A stretch of 61,605 nt of DNA from JBBSEZ01 sp038239195 (GCA_038239195.1 JBBSEZ010000008.1:1-61605), one strand, 5' to 3'; counted from the first letter of the stretch, positions 24,884 through 33,854 are shown. Numbers and translations: made by a program. Notes: generated from the letters alone by a model not told the origin.

Positions 24884-24975
24884 GGGGCGACGAGGCACGG
24901 CAGGCAGAGGCCGGCCTACGGCAGTCGGAGGACCTGAATGGCGAGGGCCCAGGCCCGGCCCCCGTTCGCGCGCGC

Positions 24976-25578
24976 CTACTTCCTCGCCAGCTCGACGCGC
25001 GCCGGCCCTCCGACCGCGTAGCGCTTGCCGCCGGCGTCCACCACGAGCAGCAAGCGCACCTCGTACGTGCCATGCGCCGACGGCTCGAGAAGCGGCTGCG
25101 CCGGCACCGAGCCCGTGCCCGGCCAGTCCAGGCGCAGCAATACCTTCACCGACTGGCCCGCCGGCACCTTGACCTTCCCGCTCGCCTTTCCGATGGGCTC
25201 GCCGAAGAGGTAGACCGGGTGGAACGGCCGCAACTTCCCCGCCCCCGCCGGCGTGACCGCCGCGTACAGGTCGGTCGAGGGCCACTCCCCGCCGTGCCAC
25301 TCGTGGGCCAGCGTGGTGGTGACTTCCCCCGAGGTGTTGTTGGCGATCGTCACCGGGAGCCACAGGCCCCTGGCGGTCCTGCGCACCTTGGCGCCGGCCT
25401 CCATGCGGAGAGTCACGGCCATCGTCTTCTTCATGCCCTTGTGCTCGGCGAGCCACCCTGCCTCCGGGTTGCCCCGGTCGGGAGGCGCCGGCGCTCCCGT
25501 CCCGCCCGCGGGCCAGGAAAGCACCACGGCGGCGAGGAGACACCGTCCCGGGAGGGAGAGGAGTGAGCTGGGGAGCAT
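24976..25578 (-). CDS. Secreted hypothetical protein, Ig-like fold likely
   Basis: The protein has 200 residues with a signal peptide (PGRCLLAAVVLSWPAGGTGA). The rest is beta-rich, with alternating hydrophobic strands (GLWLPVTIANNTSGEV, VYLFGEPIGKASGKVKV, SVKVLLRLDWPG, TYEVRLLLVVDAGGKRY), which resembles an immunoglobulin-like or copper-chaperone-like fold. I do not recognise the family. It follows the 128-residue gene by four bases, so the two form an operon. It ends 85 bases before the promoter end of msr-msd copy D. Confidence 0.65.
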   Translation of the reverse strand: MLPSSLLSLPGRCLLAAVVLSWPAGGTGAPAPPDRGNPEAGWLAEHKGMKKTMAVTLRMEAGAKVRRTARGLWLPVTIANNTSGEVTTTLAHEWHGGEWPSTDLYAAVTPAGAGKLRPFHPVYLFGEPIGKASGKVKVPAGQSVKVLLRLDWPGTGSVPAQPLLEPSAHGTYEVRLLLVVDAGGKRYAVGGPARVELARK

Positions 25579-25582
25579 GATT

Positions 25583-25969
25583 TCACTCCGCCAGAGGATC
25601 TTCGAGGTACGGAGTGGAGACCTTCACGATGCGGTCGGCGGGGCCCTCCTTCTCGCCCTTCCCGCCAACAGCCTCAAAGGTGACGCTGATCTTGAAGTGA
25701 GGGCAAGGCTTGTAGGAGTAAGACCGCAGCGTCCGCCGGTAGAGGCCGCCCGCAGGCTCGAAGCGCTTGAGCAGTTCGGCGCGAGTCATGCCCGGCCGAA
25801 CCGTGCGGATTTCCTTGAGGCAGCCGGCCACCCAGGCGTTGTGCCGAGCCAGCACCGCGTCGCCGGCGCGAGGCGGGACCGGCGCCGAGGGCGCCCGCCC
25901 GCCCGGGCACGCCCACAGGGCGAGGGCCGCAAGAAGGAGGAACGCGGGCCGAGGCACGGATCGCTTCAT
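25583..25969 (-). CDS. Small secreted hypothetical, possible lipoprotein
   Basis: The protein has 128 residues. Its N-terminus (RPAFLLLAALALWACPGG) is either a signal peptide or a lipoprotein signal; the LWAC box is atypical because of Trp. The mature part has a motif seen in small beta-hairpin/SmpA-like proteins: IRTVRPGMTRAELLKRFEP, then GLYRRTLRSYSYKPCPHFKISVTFEA. The 'GMTRAELLKRF' segment is typical of proteins gated by an N-terminal helix-turn. The function is unknown. The start at 25969 gives the clean signal; upstream in-frame ATGs do not. It is the first gene of a two-gene operon with the 200-residue protein. Confidence 0.65.
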   Translation of the reverse strand: MKRSVPRPAFLLLAALALWACPGGRAPSAPVPPRAGDAVLARHNAWVAGCLKEIRTVRPGMTRAELLKRFEPAGGLYRRTLRSYSYKPCPHFKISVTFEAVGGKGEKEGPADRIVKVSTPYLEDPLAE

Positions 25970-26063
25970 GGGATGGTCCCCGAATGTCGGGCGCCGATCT
26001 TCCCAGGCTACGCTCTTCCCGGGCACCTGTCCAGCGCCCCTCTTCCCCTTGTCCCGTCGGGCG

Positions 26064-26069
26064 TACAAT
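26064..26069 (+). promoter_or_regulatory. -10 box for the SelD fusion gene
   Basis: TACAAT lies about 73 bases before the preferred ATG at 26142. A good -35 box is not visible. If this is the promoter, the upstream ATG at 26076 would leave almost no leader, which favours 26142 as the start. Confidence 0.4.
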
Positions 26070-26141
26070 GAACGCATGGCCGGCAATCTCGGTCTCGGCA
26101 CCGGCGCGGTGCCGGCCGAGCGGCTCGAGGTGGTCGGCCCC

Positions 26142-28364
26142 ATGAAATCATCCTTGCCAGATCGTCCGATCGAGAAAAGCGTCGTCCTCGTCGGGGCAGG
26201 CAACGCCCACCTGGTGTTCGTCAAGCGCTGGGGCATGCGCCCGGTCCCCGGAGTTGCCGTCACGCTGGTCAACCCGGCGGGCGTCGTCCCCTATTCCGCG
26301 ATGGTCCCCGCTCACGTCGCCGGCGACTACGCCTGGGACGAGATCACCATCGACCTCGTTCGACTCTGTCAATCGGTCAAGGTCCGCTTCGTGGCCGAGC
26401 CTGTCGCAGCCCTCGACCCCACCGCGCGCAGCGTCCTCTTCGCCGACCGCCCTCCCCTCGCGTACGACGCCCTCTCGCTGGGCCTCGGCTCCGTCCCCGC
26501 CTGCCCGGCCGACCTCGCCACCTCCCCGGCTTCTCTCGTGATGCGCCCCCTCGGGGGCTTCGTGCGCCAGCTCGAAGCGCTCGAAGGCGACCTGAAGCGC
26601 TCGCCGCGGCCTTTCCATCTCGTCGTCGTCGGCGGCGGGGCCAGCGGTTGCGAATTGGCCCTCGCCACGCACAAGCGCCTGGGCGGTCACGCCGGCTTTC
26701 GCATGACCCTCCTCCAGGGGGACGACCGCCTCTTGCCCGAGTTCTCCGCCAGGGTCGCCCGGTCCTTTCAGCAGGCGCTCGAGGGCCGTGGCGTCACCGT
26801 CCGGCTCGGCGCCCGCGTGCTGGGGGGCGCGGAAGGTGCCCTGCTGCTCGACGGCGGGGAGCGCGTGCCGTTCGACGAGGCCCTCTGGGCGACCAACGCC
26901 TCCCCGCCCCCCGTCCTGCGCGACAGCGGCCTGGCCCTCAATGCCGGGGGGTTCTTGCTGGTCCACGACACCCTCCAATCGACGTCGGACCCCGCCGTCT
27001 TCGGCACGGGCGACTGCGTTTGCTTCCCCTCGCGCCCCGACCTGCCCAAGAACGGCGTTCACGCCGTCCGCCAAGGCGCCGTCCTCTTCGACAACGTCGC
27101 GGCCTTTCTTCACGAGCGGCCCCTGCGGCGGTTTCGTCCGCAGCGGTTTTGTCTCTCTCTGCTCAACACGGCCGACGGGGACGCTATCCTGAGTTACGGC
27201 CCCCTGGCCTGGAAGGGCCGCCTCGCGCGCCGGCTCAAGAACCGCATCGACCGCGCCTGGATCGAGAAGTTCACCCACTTCGCCCCGATGACGAGCCCGG
27301 CCGAAGGGGAGGCCGAGCCAGGCGCGATGCGCTGTGGAGGTTGCGGCTCCAAAATATCCGGTGACGTGCTCTCCGCCGTGCTCAAGCGCATCGAGGTCGC
27401 CGACGACCCGCGCGTCCTGATGGGCTGCCGGGCCGGAGAGGACGCCGCCGTTTATCGGCTGCGCCCCGAGCTGTTCGGCAGCGATCCTGCGCGGCTGGTC
27501 GAGGTCCAGACGGTAGATTACTTCAAGGCGTTCGTCGATGACCCCTACCTGTTCGGGCGCATCGCCGCCCTGAACTCGGTCAGCGACCTCTACGCCATGA
27601 ACGCCCGGCCGTTCTCGGCGCTGGCCATCGCCACGCTGCCCTACGCCCGCGGCCCGATCCAGGAGGCCCAGCTCTACGAGCTCCTCTCCGGCGCGACGCG
27701 CACCCTGCGCGAGCTCGGCGTCGTGCTCGCCGGGGGCCACACCACCGAAGGCAGCGAACTGGCGCTCGGCTTTTCCGTCACCGGCCACGCCGAGGAAGAC
27801 CGCCTGTTCGAGAAGGGTCGATTGCGCCCCGGCGACCTGCTCGTCCTCACCAAGCCCCTCGGGAGTGGCGCGCTGCTGGCGGCGTGGATGCGCGGCGAGT
27901 GCAAGGCGCCCTGGTACGAGAAGCTGGTGCGGGCGATGCTGCTCTCGAACCGGGCCGCGGGCGAGATCTTCAACCAGGCCGGCGTGAGGGCGTGTACCGA
28001 CGTCACCGGCTTCGGCCTGGCCGGGCACCTCTTCGAGATGCTCGACGCCAGTCGCGCGTCGGCGCGCCTGCGCGGGGCCGGCGTTCCTCTGTACGATGGC
28101 TTCGCCGACGTGGTGTCGCGCGGGATCGTCAGCTCCCTCCATCGAGACAATGCCAAGGTGGGCTGCCGCGTCGAGGGCCCTGCTCCGCTGCCGGCTTGGC
28201 TGTTCGACCCGCAGACGTCCGGCGGCCTGCTCGCCGCGGTCGCCCCGGGACAGGTGGAGGCGACCTTGCGCCGGCTTCGGGAGGCCGGCTGCGAGGCGGC
28301 ATGCGCGATCGGGGAAGTCGTCCCCACCCAGCCCGACGAGGCGCGAGTGATCTATCTCGTGTGA
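26142..28364 (+). CDS. selD: FAD-dependent oxidoreductase fused to selenide, water dikinase (SelD)
   Basis: The 740-residue bifunctional protein has an N-terminal part (1-390) that is an NDH-2-like flavoprotein: VVLVGAGNAHLVF at the start, VVVGGGASGCELAL as the second nucleotide-binding motif, and FGTGDCVCF. The C-terminal part (396-740) is SelD, which makes selenophosphate from selenide and ATP: GGCGSKISG with catalytic Cys401 and Lys404 (Cys, not selenocysteine), GEDAAVY, the VDYFKAFVDDP metal site, NSVSDLYAMNARP, GGHTTEG and TDVTGFGLAGHL. This fusion is known in several bacteria; the oxidoreductase may supply reduced selenium. No other selenium gene (selA, selB, selC tRNA, mnmH) is in the window. 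An alternative start is ATG 26076. Confidence 0.9.
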   Translation: MKSSLPDRPIEKSVVLVGAGNAHLVFVKRWGMRPVPGVAVTLVNPAGVVPYSAMVPAHVAGDYAWDEITIDLVRLCQSVKVRFVAEPVAALDPTARSVLFADRPPLAYDALSLGLGSVPACPADLATSPASLVMRPLGGFVRQLEALEGDLKRSPRPFHLVVVGGGASGCELALATHKRLGGHAGFRMTLLQGDDRLLPEFSARVARSFQQALEGRGVTVRLGARVLGGAEGALLLDGGERVPFDEALWATNASPPPVLRDSGLALNAGGFLLVHDTLQSTSDPAVFGTGDCVCFPSRPDLPKNGVHAVRQGAVLFDNVAAFLHERPLRRFRPQRFCLSLLNTADGDAILSYGPLAWKGRLARRLKNRIDRAWIEKFTHFAPMTSPAEGEAEPGAMRCGGCGSKISGDVLSAVLKRIEVADDPRVLMGCRAGEDAAVYRLRPELFGSDPARLVEVQTVDYFKAFVDDPYLFGRIAALNSVSDLYAMNARPFSALAIATLPYARGPIQEAQLYELLSGATRTLRELGVVLAGGHTTEGSELALGFSVTGHAEEDRLFEKGRLRPGDLLVLTKPLGSGALLAAWMRGECKAPWYEKLVRAMLLSNRAAGEIFNQAGVRACTDVTGFGLAGHLFEMLDASRASARLRGAGVPLYDGFADVVSRGIVSSLHRDNAKVGCRVEGPAPLPAWLFDPQTSGGLLAAVAPGQVEATLRRLREAGCEAACAIGEVVPTQPDEARVIYLV

Positions 28365-28476
28365 TCGCCGAAACCGCCAACCGGCTTGCTCGGAGGCCCC
28401 CCTTCCATAGGCTACCGCTTGACGTCCTGAGCCTTCCACCCGCCTCGGTACATCCACCTGCTACAGAGGTGACGGC

Positions 28477-31400
28477 ATGGCCTTTTCCCCCACCCCTTCC
28501 CGGAAACCGTGGCTCGCCCTGGCGGCCCTCGCCTTGCTGGCAGGCCCCCTGGCCCTGGCCCGAGAGGGAAAGGCCGATCCGGCGGCCACCCGGGAGTACG
28601 CCGTCGCCTCGGGCTTGCAAAGCAGGCGGCTCTACCCCCAGGCGGCCCGGCGCTGGCAGCAGTTCATCGAGGCCCACCCGAAGGACGCCCGCCTCCCCAA
28701 CGCCTACCACCACCTCGGCACCTGCCAGCTCCACGACCGGCAGCCGGCGAAGGCGGCCCAGACGTTCCGCGCGCTGATCGCGAAGTTCCCGAAGTCGGAG
28801 GCGCTCGACGGGGCCCACTTCAACCTCGGGCTGGCCCTGTACAACGTCGGCCTGGCGTCGGGAAAAGCCGAAGACCTGCGGGCGGCGGGCCGCACCTTCG
28901 CCGAGGTCCCGGCCCGCTTCGCCAAAAGCAAACACGTCGCGCCCGCGCTCTACTACCAGGGCGAATGCCTCTACCGCGCCGGCGACTTGCCCGGGGCCCT
29001 CGCCCTCTATCGCAAGGCGATCGCCGATCACCCCGGCAGCGACGTGCTGCCGGACGTCTACTACGCTCTGGGCACGGCGCAGCAGGAGGCGGCCCAGGAC
29101 CGAGAGGCGGCCTCGACGTTCCAGGCGTTTCTCGACAAGTTCCCCAAGGACAAGTTGGCCGGCGAGTGCCGGTTGCGGCTGGGGCTGTCTCTGTTCAAGC
29201 AAAAGCGCTACCCCGAGGCCGCGACGCGCTTTGCGCAGTCGGCCGCCCTGCCCGACTTCGCGCTCGCCGACTTCGCCCTGATGCAGCAAGCGCGGTGCGC
29301 CTACGAGCAGAAGCAGCTCCCCCAGGCGGCGGCCCTCTACGAGGCGCTGCCCAAAAAGTTCCCCGCCAGCGCGCGGGGCGGGCCGGCCTTGCTGGCGGCC
29401 GGCAAGTGCTGGTATCAGGCCGGCGACCTGGCGCGGGCCCAAACGGCCCTGACCGCGGCGCTGACGCGCAAGTTCGACGAGGCCCCCGAGGCGGCCTACT
29501 GGCTCGGTCAGGCCCTCATCAAGGGGAACAAGTCGGCCGAGGCCCTGGGCGTGCTGGACCGCGCCATCGCCGCCCACCCGCGGAGCAGCTTCCTGCCGCA
29601 GTTGATCTTCGCGCGCGCCAGCGCCCTCTACGAGCAGCCCGCCCGCCGCAAGGAGGCCCCGCCCCTCTTCGCGAGTTTCGCTCGCTCGTACCCCAAGCAC
29701 GAGCTGGCGCCGCGAGCGGTCTACCTGGCCGCCCTCGCCGCGCTGGAGGCGCGCGATTACCCGGCGAGCCAGATGCACGCCGAGGCATTCCTCAAGCAGT
29801 TCGCCCGGCACGAACTGACGGCCGAGGTCCTGTTCATCGGCGGGGAGGCGTCGCTGGGCGCGCCCGCGAAAGCCGAGGCCCTCTACCGGCGTCTGGTCGC
29901 CGAGCATCCCCGGCACAAGCACGCCGCCACGGCACGCTTGCGCGTGGGGCTGTGCCTGTACCTGGCGAAGAAATACCCCGAGGCGGTGACGTTCCTCACT
30001 CAGGCCACCAGGGAGTTACGCGATCCTGCCCTGTTGGCCGAGGCCCATCTCTTGATCGGGCGCAGCCACCACGACGCGGGCCAGGCCGGCCAGGCCATCG
30101 TCGCCTTCCAGAAGGCCCTCCAGGCCAGGCCCGGCTGGGAGCGCGGCGACGAGGTGCTGCTGGCGCTGGCCCAGGGGCTGCACGGGCAGAAGAAACCGAC
30201 CGAGGCGGCGGCCCAGCTCCAGCGCCTCCAGGCCGCGTATCCCAAGAGCCCCTTGCGGGCCCACGCTCTCTATCAACTCGGGGAGATCGCCCAGGAGCAG
30301 AAGAAATACGACGAGGCGGTGGCCCTCTACGAGAAGACGGCGGCGCAGTTTCCCCAGAGCGAGCCGGCCTCCCTGGCTCGGTATGCGATAGGCATGGTCT
30401 GGTTTACCAAGCGGGACTACGCGCGGGCGGCCCAGGCCTTTGGCAAGCAGATCGATACGGCGCCCACCGGCCCGTTGACGGCGCGGGCCCGGCACAAGCG
30501 GGCGCTGGCCTACCAGCAGTTGAAGCAGTTCGAGCCGGCGGCGAAGGACCTGGCCGCGTTCCTCGCCTCCAGCCCGCCGGCGAAGGACGCCCTCGACGCC
30601 CGCTACGCGCTGGCCCTTTGCCAGTCGGGCCTGAATCGGCACGCGGAGGCCGCCGGGACGTTGGCGGCCCTGATCCGGGACAGGCCCGATTACGAGCGGG
30701 CCGAGCAGGTCTACTACGAGATGGGCCATTGCCTGTTGCTGGCGAAAAAGGGCAAGGAAGCAGCGGAGGCGTTCCGGCAGGTGACGGTCAAGGCCCCCAA
30801 CAGCCCGCTGGCCGCGGAGGGCTGGTTCCGCATCGGCGAATTCCACGAAGGCGCCCGGCAGTTGCCCGAAGCGGCGCAGGCGTACGCGGCCGGGCTGACC
30901 AAGGCGAAGGACGGAGGACTGCGCGAGAAACTGCATTACCGATTGGGGTGGGTGCAGTACCAGCGCGAGCAATTCCCCGCAGCGGCCCGGGCCCTCCTCG
31001 CTCAACTCGAAGAGAGGCCCCGAGGCGAGCTGGCGGTCGACGCCACCTACCTGGCCGGCGATTGCCTCTTCCGGCAGGACCAGTTCGCGAAGGCCCGGCC
31101 GCTGTTCGAGCGGCTGATCGAGGCCAAGGACAAGCGCTACCACGACCGTTCCCTCTACCGCTGCGGCGCCTGCCGGGCCGGGCTCAAGGAGTGGCCGGCC
31201 AGTCAGAAGTGCTACGAAGAGTTGCTCCGCCAGTTCCCCACGTTCAAGCTGGTTCACGAGGCCCGCTATGGCCTGGGCCTGGCCCTGCAAAACCAGGGCA
31301 AATTGAACGAAGCCCGGGCGGCCTACGAGCAGGTGATCAAGGCCACCAACACCGAGACGGCGGCCAAGAGCCGGTTCATGCTCGGCGAGTGTGCCTTCAG

Positions 31401-31632
31401 CCAGAAGAAGCACCAGGAGGCAGTCGAGCACTTTCTGGAGGCGGCCCTGGCCTACCCCTACCCGGAATGGCAGGCCCTGGGGTACTACGAGGCGGGGCGA
31501 TGCTTCCTTGCGCTGAAGGACACGCCCAGGGCGCTCGACGCGCTGGGGACCGTCGTGAAGAAGTTCCCCCGGCACGCGCGGGCCAAAGACGCCGCCAGGT
31601 TGATCGCCGATCTCAAGAAGGACGGCAGGTAA
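28477..31632 (+). CDS. Secreted giant tetratricopeptide-repeat protein
   Basis: The protein has 1051 residues. GAGGTG precedes the ATG and a signal peptide (LALAALALLAGPLALA) follows. The remainder is about two dozen TPR-like helical pairs of the YbgF/BamD type. Typical motifs are FIEAHPKDARLPNAYHHLG, ALYRKAIADHPGS, TFQAFLDKFPKD, AQLQRLQAAYPKSP and the final ALDALGTVVKKFPRHARA. It is likely a periplasmic scaffold for envelope proteins; no enzyme motif is present. The next genes on the strand are the Rpn-like gene and, 1.4 kb on, the ExbB/ExbD operon, which also needs periplasmic partners. A link is possible but unproven. Confidence 0.85.
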   Translation: MAFSPTPSRKPWLALAALALLAGPLALAREGKADPAATREYAVASGLQSRRLYPQAARRWQQFIEAHPKDARLPNAYHHLGTCQLHDRQPAKAAQTFRALIAKFPKSEALDGAHFNLGLALYNVGLASGKAEDLRAAGRTFAEVPARFAKSKHVAPALYYQGECLYRAGDLPGALALYRKAIADHPGSDVLPDVYYALGTAQQEAAQDREAASTFQAFLDKFPKDKLAGECRLRLGLSLFKQKRYPEAATRFAQSAALPDFALADFALMQQARCAYEQKQLPQAAALYEALPKKFPASARGGPALLAAGKCWYQAGDLARAQTALTAALTRKFDEAPEAAYWLGQALIKGNKSAEALGVLDRAIAAHPRSSFLPQLIFARASALYEQPARRKEAPPLFASFARSYPKHELAPRAVYLAALAALEARDYPASQMHAEAFLKQFARHELTAEVLFIGGEASLGAPAKAEALYRRLVAEHPRHKHAATARLRVGLCLYLAKKYPEAVTFLTQATRELRDPALLAEAHLLIGRSHHDAGQAGQAIVAFQKALQARPGWERGDEVLLALAQGLHGQKKPTEAAAQLQRLQAAYPKSPLRAHALYQLGEIAQEQKKYDEAVALYEKTAAQFPQSEPASLARYAIGMVWFTKRDYARAAQAFGKQIDTAPTGPLTARARHKRALAYQQLKQFEPAAKDLAAFLASSPPAKDALDARYALALCQSGLNRHAEAAGTLAALIRDRPDYERAEQVYYEMGHCLLLAKKGKEAAEAFRQVTVKAPNSPLAAEGWFRIGEFHEGARQLPEAAQAYAAGLTKAKDGGLREKLHYRLGWVQYQREQFPAAARALLAQLEERPRGELAVDATYLAGDCLFRQDQFAKARPLFERLIEAKDKRYHDRSLYRCGACRAGLKEWPASQKCYEELLRQFPTFKLVHEARYGLGLALQNQGKLNEARAAYEQVIKATNTETAAKSRFMLGECAFSQKKHQEAVEHFLEAALAYPYPEWQALGYYEAGRCFLALKDTPRALDALGTVVKKFPRHARAKDAARLIADLKKDGR

Positions 31633-31681
31633 GACCGGCGCCCCCATTCGCGCCGTTCTGTACAAGGGCCCCTGGCAAGGG

Positions 31682-31687
31682 TAGAAT
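31682..31687 (+). promoter_or_regulatory. -10 box for the Rpn-like gene
   Basis: TAGAAT lies 28 bases before the ATG at 31715; a CTGTAC at 31658-31663 is a weak -35 candidate with an 18-base spacer. This indicates that the gene has its own transcript separate from the TPR gene. Confidence 0.35.
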
Positions 31688-31714
31688 GCGAGCTACAGAG
31701 CGGCGGGGAGCGCA

Positions 31715-32620
31715 ATGAGCGAGCAGAGGCCGTTGCATCGGCTGTTTGGGCTGTCCTGGATCGACTTCTTCCAGGGCAGCGACGTGGACGTGGAGCCGGA
31801 GAAAGACCTGTCGCTCAAGCAACAGTTCATCGATCTGGTGCTCGTGCGCAAGGGGCCCGGGCCGGTCCCCCGGCCGCTACCGGATGGCTTCGACGACCTG
31901 GCCGCCCACAACCTGGTGACCTTCAAATCGCACCAGGAGGCACTGGACGGCTGGGCCTTGTGCGAGCTGATCGGCCACTACGTCAACTACCGGAAACAGA
32001 CGAGCGCGTCGATGCAGGACCTGTTGCCGGAGACGGACTTCCGGCTGTTCGCGGTCTGTGTGCGTTTCCCGCACAACCTGACACCGGAGGTGGCGCTGAC
32101 GCCCGTCCGCGAAGGCGTTTACGACGTGCGCGCTCTGACGCTGACGATCCGCGTCATCGTGGTGCATCGGCTGCCGCGACAGGAGCAGAACGCCATGCTG
32201 CACCTGTTCAGCGCCAACGAAGAGTTGCTGCGCTACGGCAAGGAGCACTATCGGCCGCACTCGAAGGAAACGAGCACGCTGTTGTACGAGCTGTTCCGGG
32301 CGTATCAGGAGGGCACGGAGATGGGGAACCAACTCGAAGAATTCGTTCGCAACAGCATCGACGAACTGCTGAAGAAGTTGCCCCCCGAGAAACGCCTCGA
32401 GGGGCTGTCCACCGAGGAACGCCTCAAGGGGCTGTCTCCCGAGGAACTGCGCAAGCGGCTGTCTACCGAGGAACGCCTGGAGGGGCTGTCTGCGGAGGAA
32501 CTGCTCAAGCGACTGTCCCCCGAGGAGCGTCTGGAGGGGCTGTCCCCGGAGGAACTGCGCGCGGCCCTGGAAGCGATCCACCGACGGCAGCAGACCAACG
32601 GCCCCTCTGCGAAGCCGTAG
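31715..32620 (+). CDS. Rpn/PD-(D/E)XK-like protein with nine-residue C-terminal repeats
   Basis: The protein has 301 residues. The N-terminal ~200 resemble a Gemmata-type family related to Rpn/YhgA-like PD-(D/E)XK nucleases (DLVLVRKGPGPVPRPLPDGF, HNLVTFKSHQEALDGWALCELIGHY, ALTLTIRVIVVHRLPRQEQNA, LHLFSANEELLRYGKEHY). The catalytic residues cannot be assigned with certainty from sequence alone; the E and K of TFKSHQE are candidates. The last ~75 residues are tandem nine-residue units of the form LSPEERLEG, seven in number, predicted to be amphipathic helix. Many paralogues exist in this group, suggesting mobile or expansion-prone genes. The 3' end is duplicated immediately downstream. Confidence 0.7.
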   Translation: MSEQRPLHRLFGLSWIDFFQGSDVDVEPEKDLSLKQQFIDLVLVRKGPGPVPRPLPDGFDDLAAHNLVTFKSHQEALDGWALCELIGHYVNYRKQTSASMQDLLPETDFRLFAVCVRFPHNLTPEVALTPVREGVYDVRALTLTIRVIVVHRLPRQEQNAMLHLFSANEELLRYGKEHYRPHSKETSTLLYELFRAYQEGTEMGNQLEEFVRNSIDELLKKLPPEKRLEGLSTEERLKGLSPEELRKRLSTEERLEGLSAEELLKRLSPEERLEGLSPEELRAALEAIHRRQQTNGPSAKP

Positions 32621-32654
32621 TGAACCGCCCCTGACGTATCAAGAGGGCACGGAG

Positions 32655-32981
32655 ATGGGGAACCAACTCGAAGAATTCGTTCGCAACAGCATCGACGAAC
32701 TGCTGAAGAAGTTGCCCCCCGAGAAACGCCTGGAAGGGCTGTCCCCCGAGGAGCGCTTGAAGGGGCTGTCGCCGGAGGAACTGCGCAAGCGACTGTCCCC
32801 CGAGGAACGTCTGGAGGGCCTGTCCCCCGAGGAGCGCGTGAGGGGGCTGTCCCCTGAGGAACTGCGCGCGGCGCTGGAAGCGATCCAGCGACTGCTTCAG
32901 GCCAACGGCCCCTCCTCAACACCGCCGGAATCCCTCGGGGCGCCCCTTGCCAACTCGAACGGGAGCACGCAGAGTAGCTGA
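32655..32981 (+). pseudogene. Tandem partial duplicate of the Rpn-like gene's 3' end
   Basis: Bases ~32635-32920 repeat ~32301-32615 at over 90% identity by eye: the same TATCA-A/G-GAGGGCACGG start and the same MGNQLEEFVRNSIDELLKK. The 334-base shift puts it in a different frame. The copy has six nine-residue units instead of seven and a different C-terminus (NGPSSTPPESLG...). It lacks the 200-residue N-terminal domain. An ATG is present, preceded by GGAG-like bases, so a 108-residue repeat protein could be made; I consider a recent unequal exchange remnant more likely. Confidence 0.6.
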
Positions 32982-33016
32982 CGAGAGGGCACGCGATCAT
33001 CGCGAGGAGAGCGTTC

Positions 33017-33850
33017 ATGGCCTGGCTCCGCAAGGGCTCCGGATTCCTGCTCCTGGCTTTCTTCCTGCTGTCCGCGGGCGCGGCCTCGGCCAATGCCCAG
33101 GAGGCCGGCAAGGTCACGGACCAGGCCAAGGCGCCCCCGGGCAAGGGCGACAGTCCCCCCACCCCGGCCAAGAAGGCGCCCGAGACGCTCCTTGAACTGA
33201 TCGTGGCGGGCGGCCCGCTGAACATTGGGTTCCTCAGCGTCCTGGGCCTGTTCTCGCTGGTGGCGCTGACGGTCGTGCTCGAGCGGTTCGCGAACCTGAC
33301 CGCGGGCAAACTGGTCCCCGCGCAGTTCGTCCGCGAACTGCAAGAACTGGTCCGCCGCCAGGAGGACAACCCGCGGCCGTTCAGGGAACTGGCCGAGCGC
33401 TACCCTTCCGCGCTCGCCAACGTCCTCAAGGCGGGCCTTCTCCGGGCGGGTCGCCCCGTGCTCGAGGTCGAGAAGGCGATGGAGGACGCCGCCGCCCGCG
33501 AGCTGGCCATCCTCCGCGCCCGCGTCCGCCCGCTGACGGTCCTGTCCAGCGTTGGCCCCCTGGTGGGGCTGCTCGGCACGGCGGTCGGAATGATCCTGGT
33601 CTTCCGCACCGCCAGCGAGGTCGGGCCCGGCAAGGCCGAGCTCCTGGCCGAGGGCATTTATCTCAAACTGGAAACCACCGTCGCCGGCTTGCTCGTCGCC
33701 ATCCCCTCCGTCCTGTTCGCCGCCCTGTTCAACGCCCGGAGCGAGAAGCTCCTGCGGCGCGTGGACGAGTGCCTGATGGAAACGATCCCCTGTTTTGTCC
33801 GCATGGAGAACAACGGCGCGGAGCGCCCCCTCGTCCGGCCCCAGTGGTGA
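33017..33850 (+). CDS. exbB: MotA/TolQ/ExbB family proton channel protein
   Basis: The protein has 277 residues. It has a signal peptide-like first segment (AFFLLSAGAASANA) and a proline/lysine linker. The ExbB core follows, with membrane helices at ~60-85 (NIGFLSVLGLFSLVALTVVLE), ~175-200 (LSSVGPLVGLLGTAVGMILVF) and ~215-235 (TTVAGLLVAIPSVLFAALF). The LLGTAVGMI segment and the Thr-rich last helix are the conserved proton-path parts. ExbB and ExbD use the proton gradient to energise envelope proteins. ATG of the ExbD gene follows five bases after its stop region. The N-terminal extension is typical of planctomycete versions. Confidence 0.9.
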   Translation: MAWLRKGSGFLLLAFFLLSAGAASANAQEAGKVTDQAKAPPGKGDSPPTPAKKAPETLLELIVAGGPLNIGFLSVLGLFSLVALTVVLERFANLTAGKLVPAQFVRELQELVRRQEDNPRPFRELAERYPSALANVLKAGLLRAGRPVLEVEKAMEDAAARELAILRARVRPLTVLSSVGPLVGLLGTAVGMILVFRTASEVGPGKAELLAEGIYLKLETTVAGLLVAIPSVLFAALFNARSEKLLRRVDECLMETIPCFVRMENNGAERPLVRPQW

Positions 33851-33854
33851 AAGC

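Noticed and set aside
15011..24891. CRISPR array or IS/MITE explanation of the four elements
   Set aside because: They are about 340 bases long, kilobases apart, and have no short regular repeats. I see no target-site duplications and no common terminal inverted repeats beyond a1/a2, which lie inside the element. A MITE-like origin cannot be fully excluded.
15011..24891. Riboswitch or attenuator explanation of the elements
   Set aside because: The downstream genes are unrelated, and the long perfect variable hairpin fits no riboswitch class I know.
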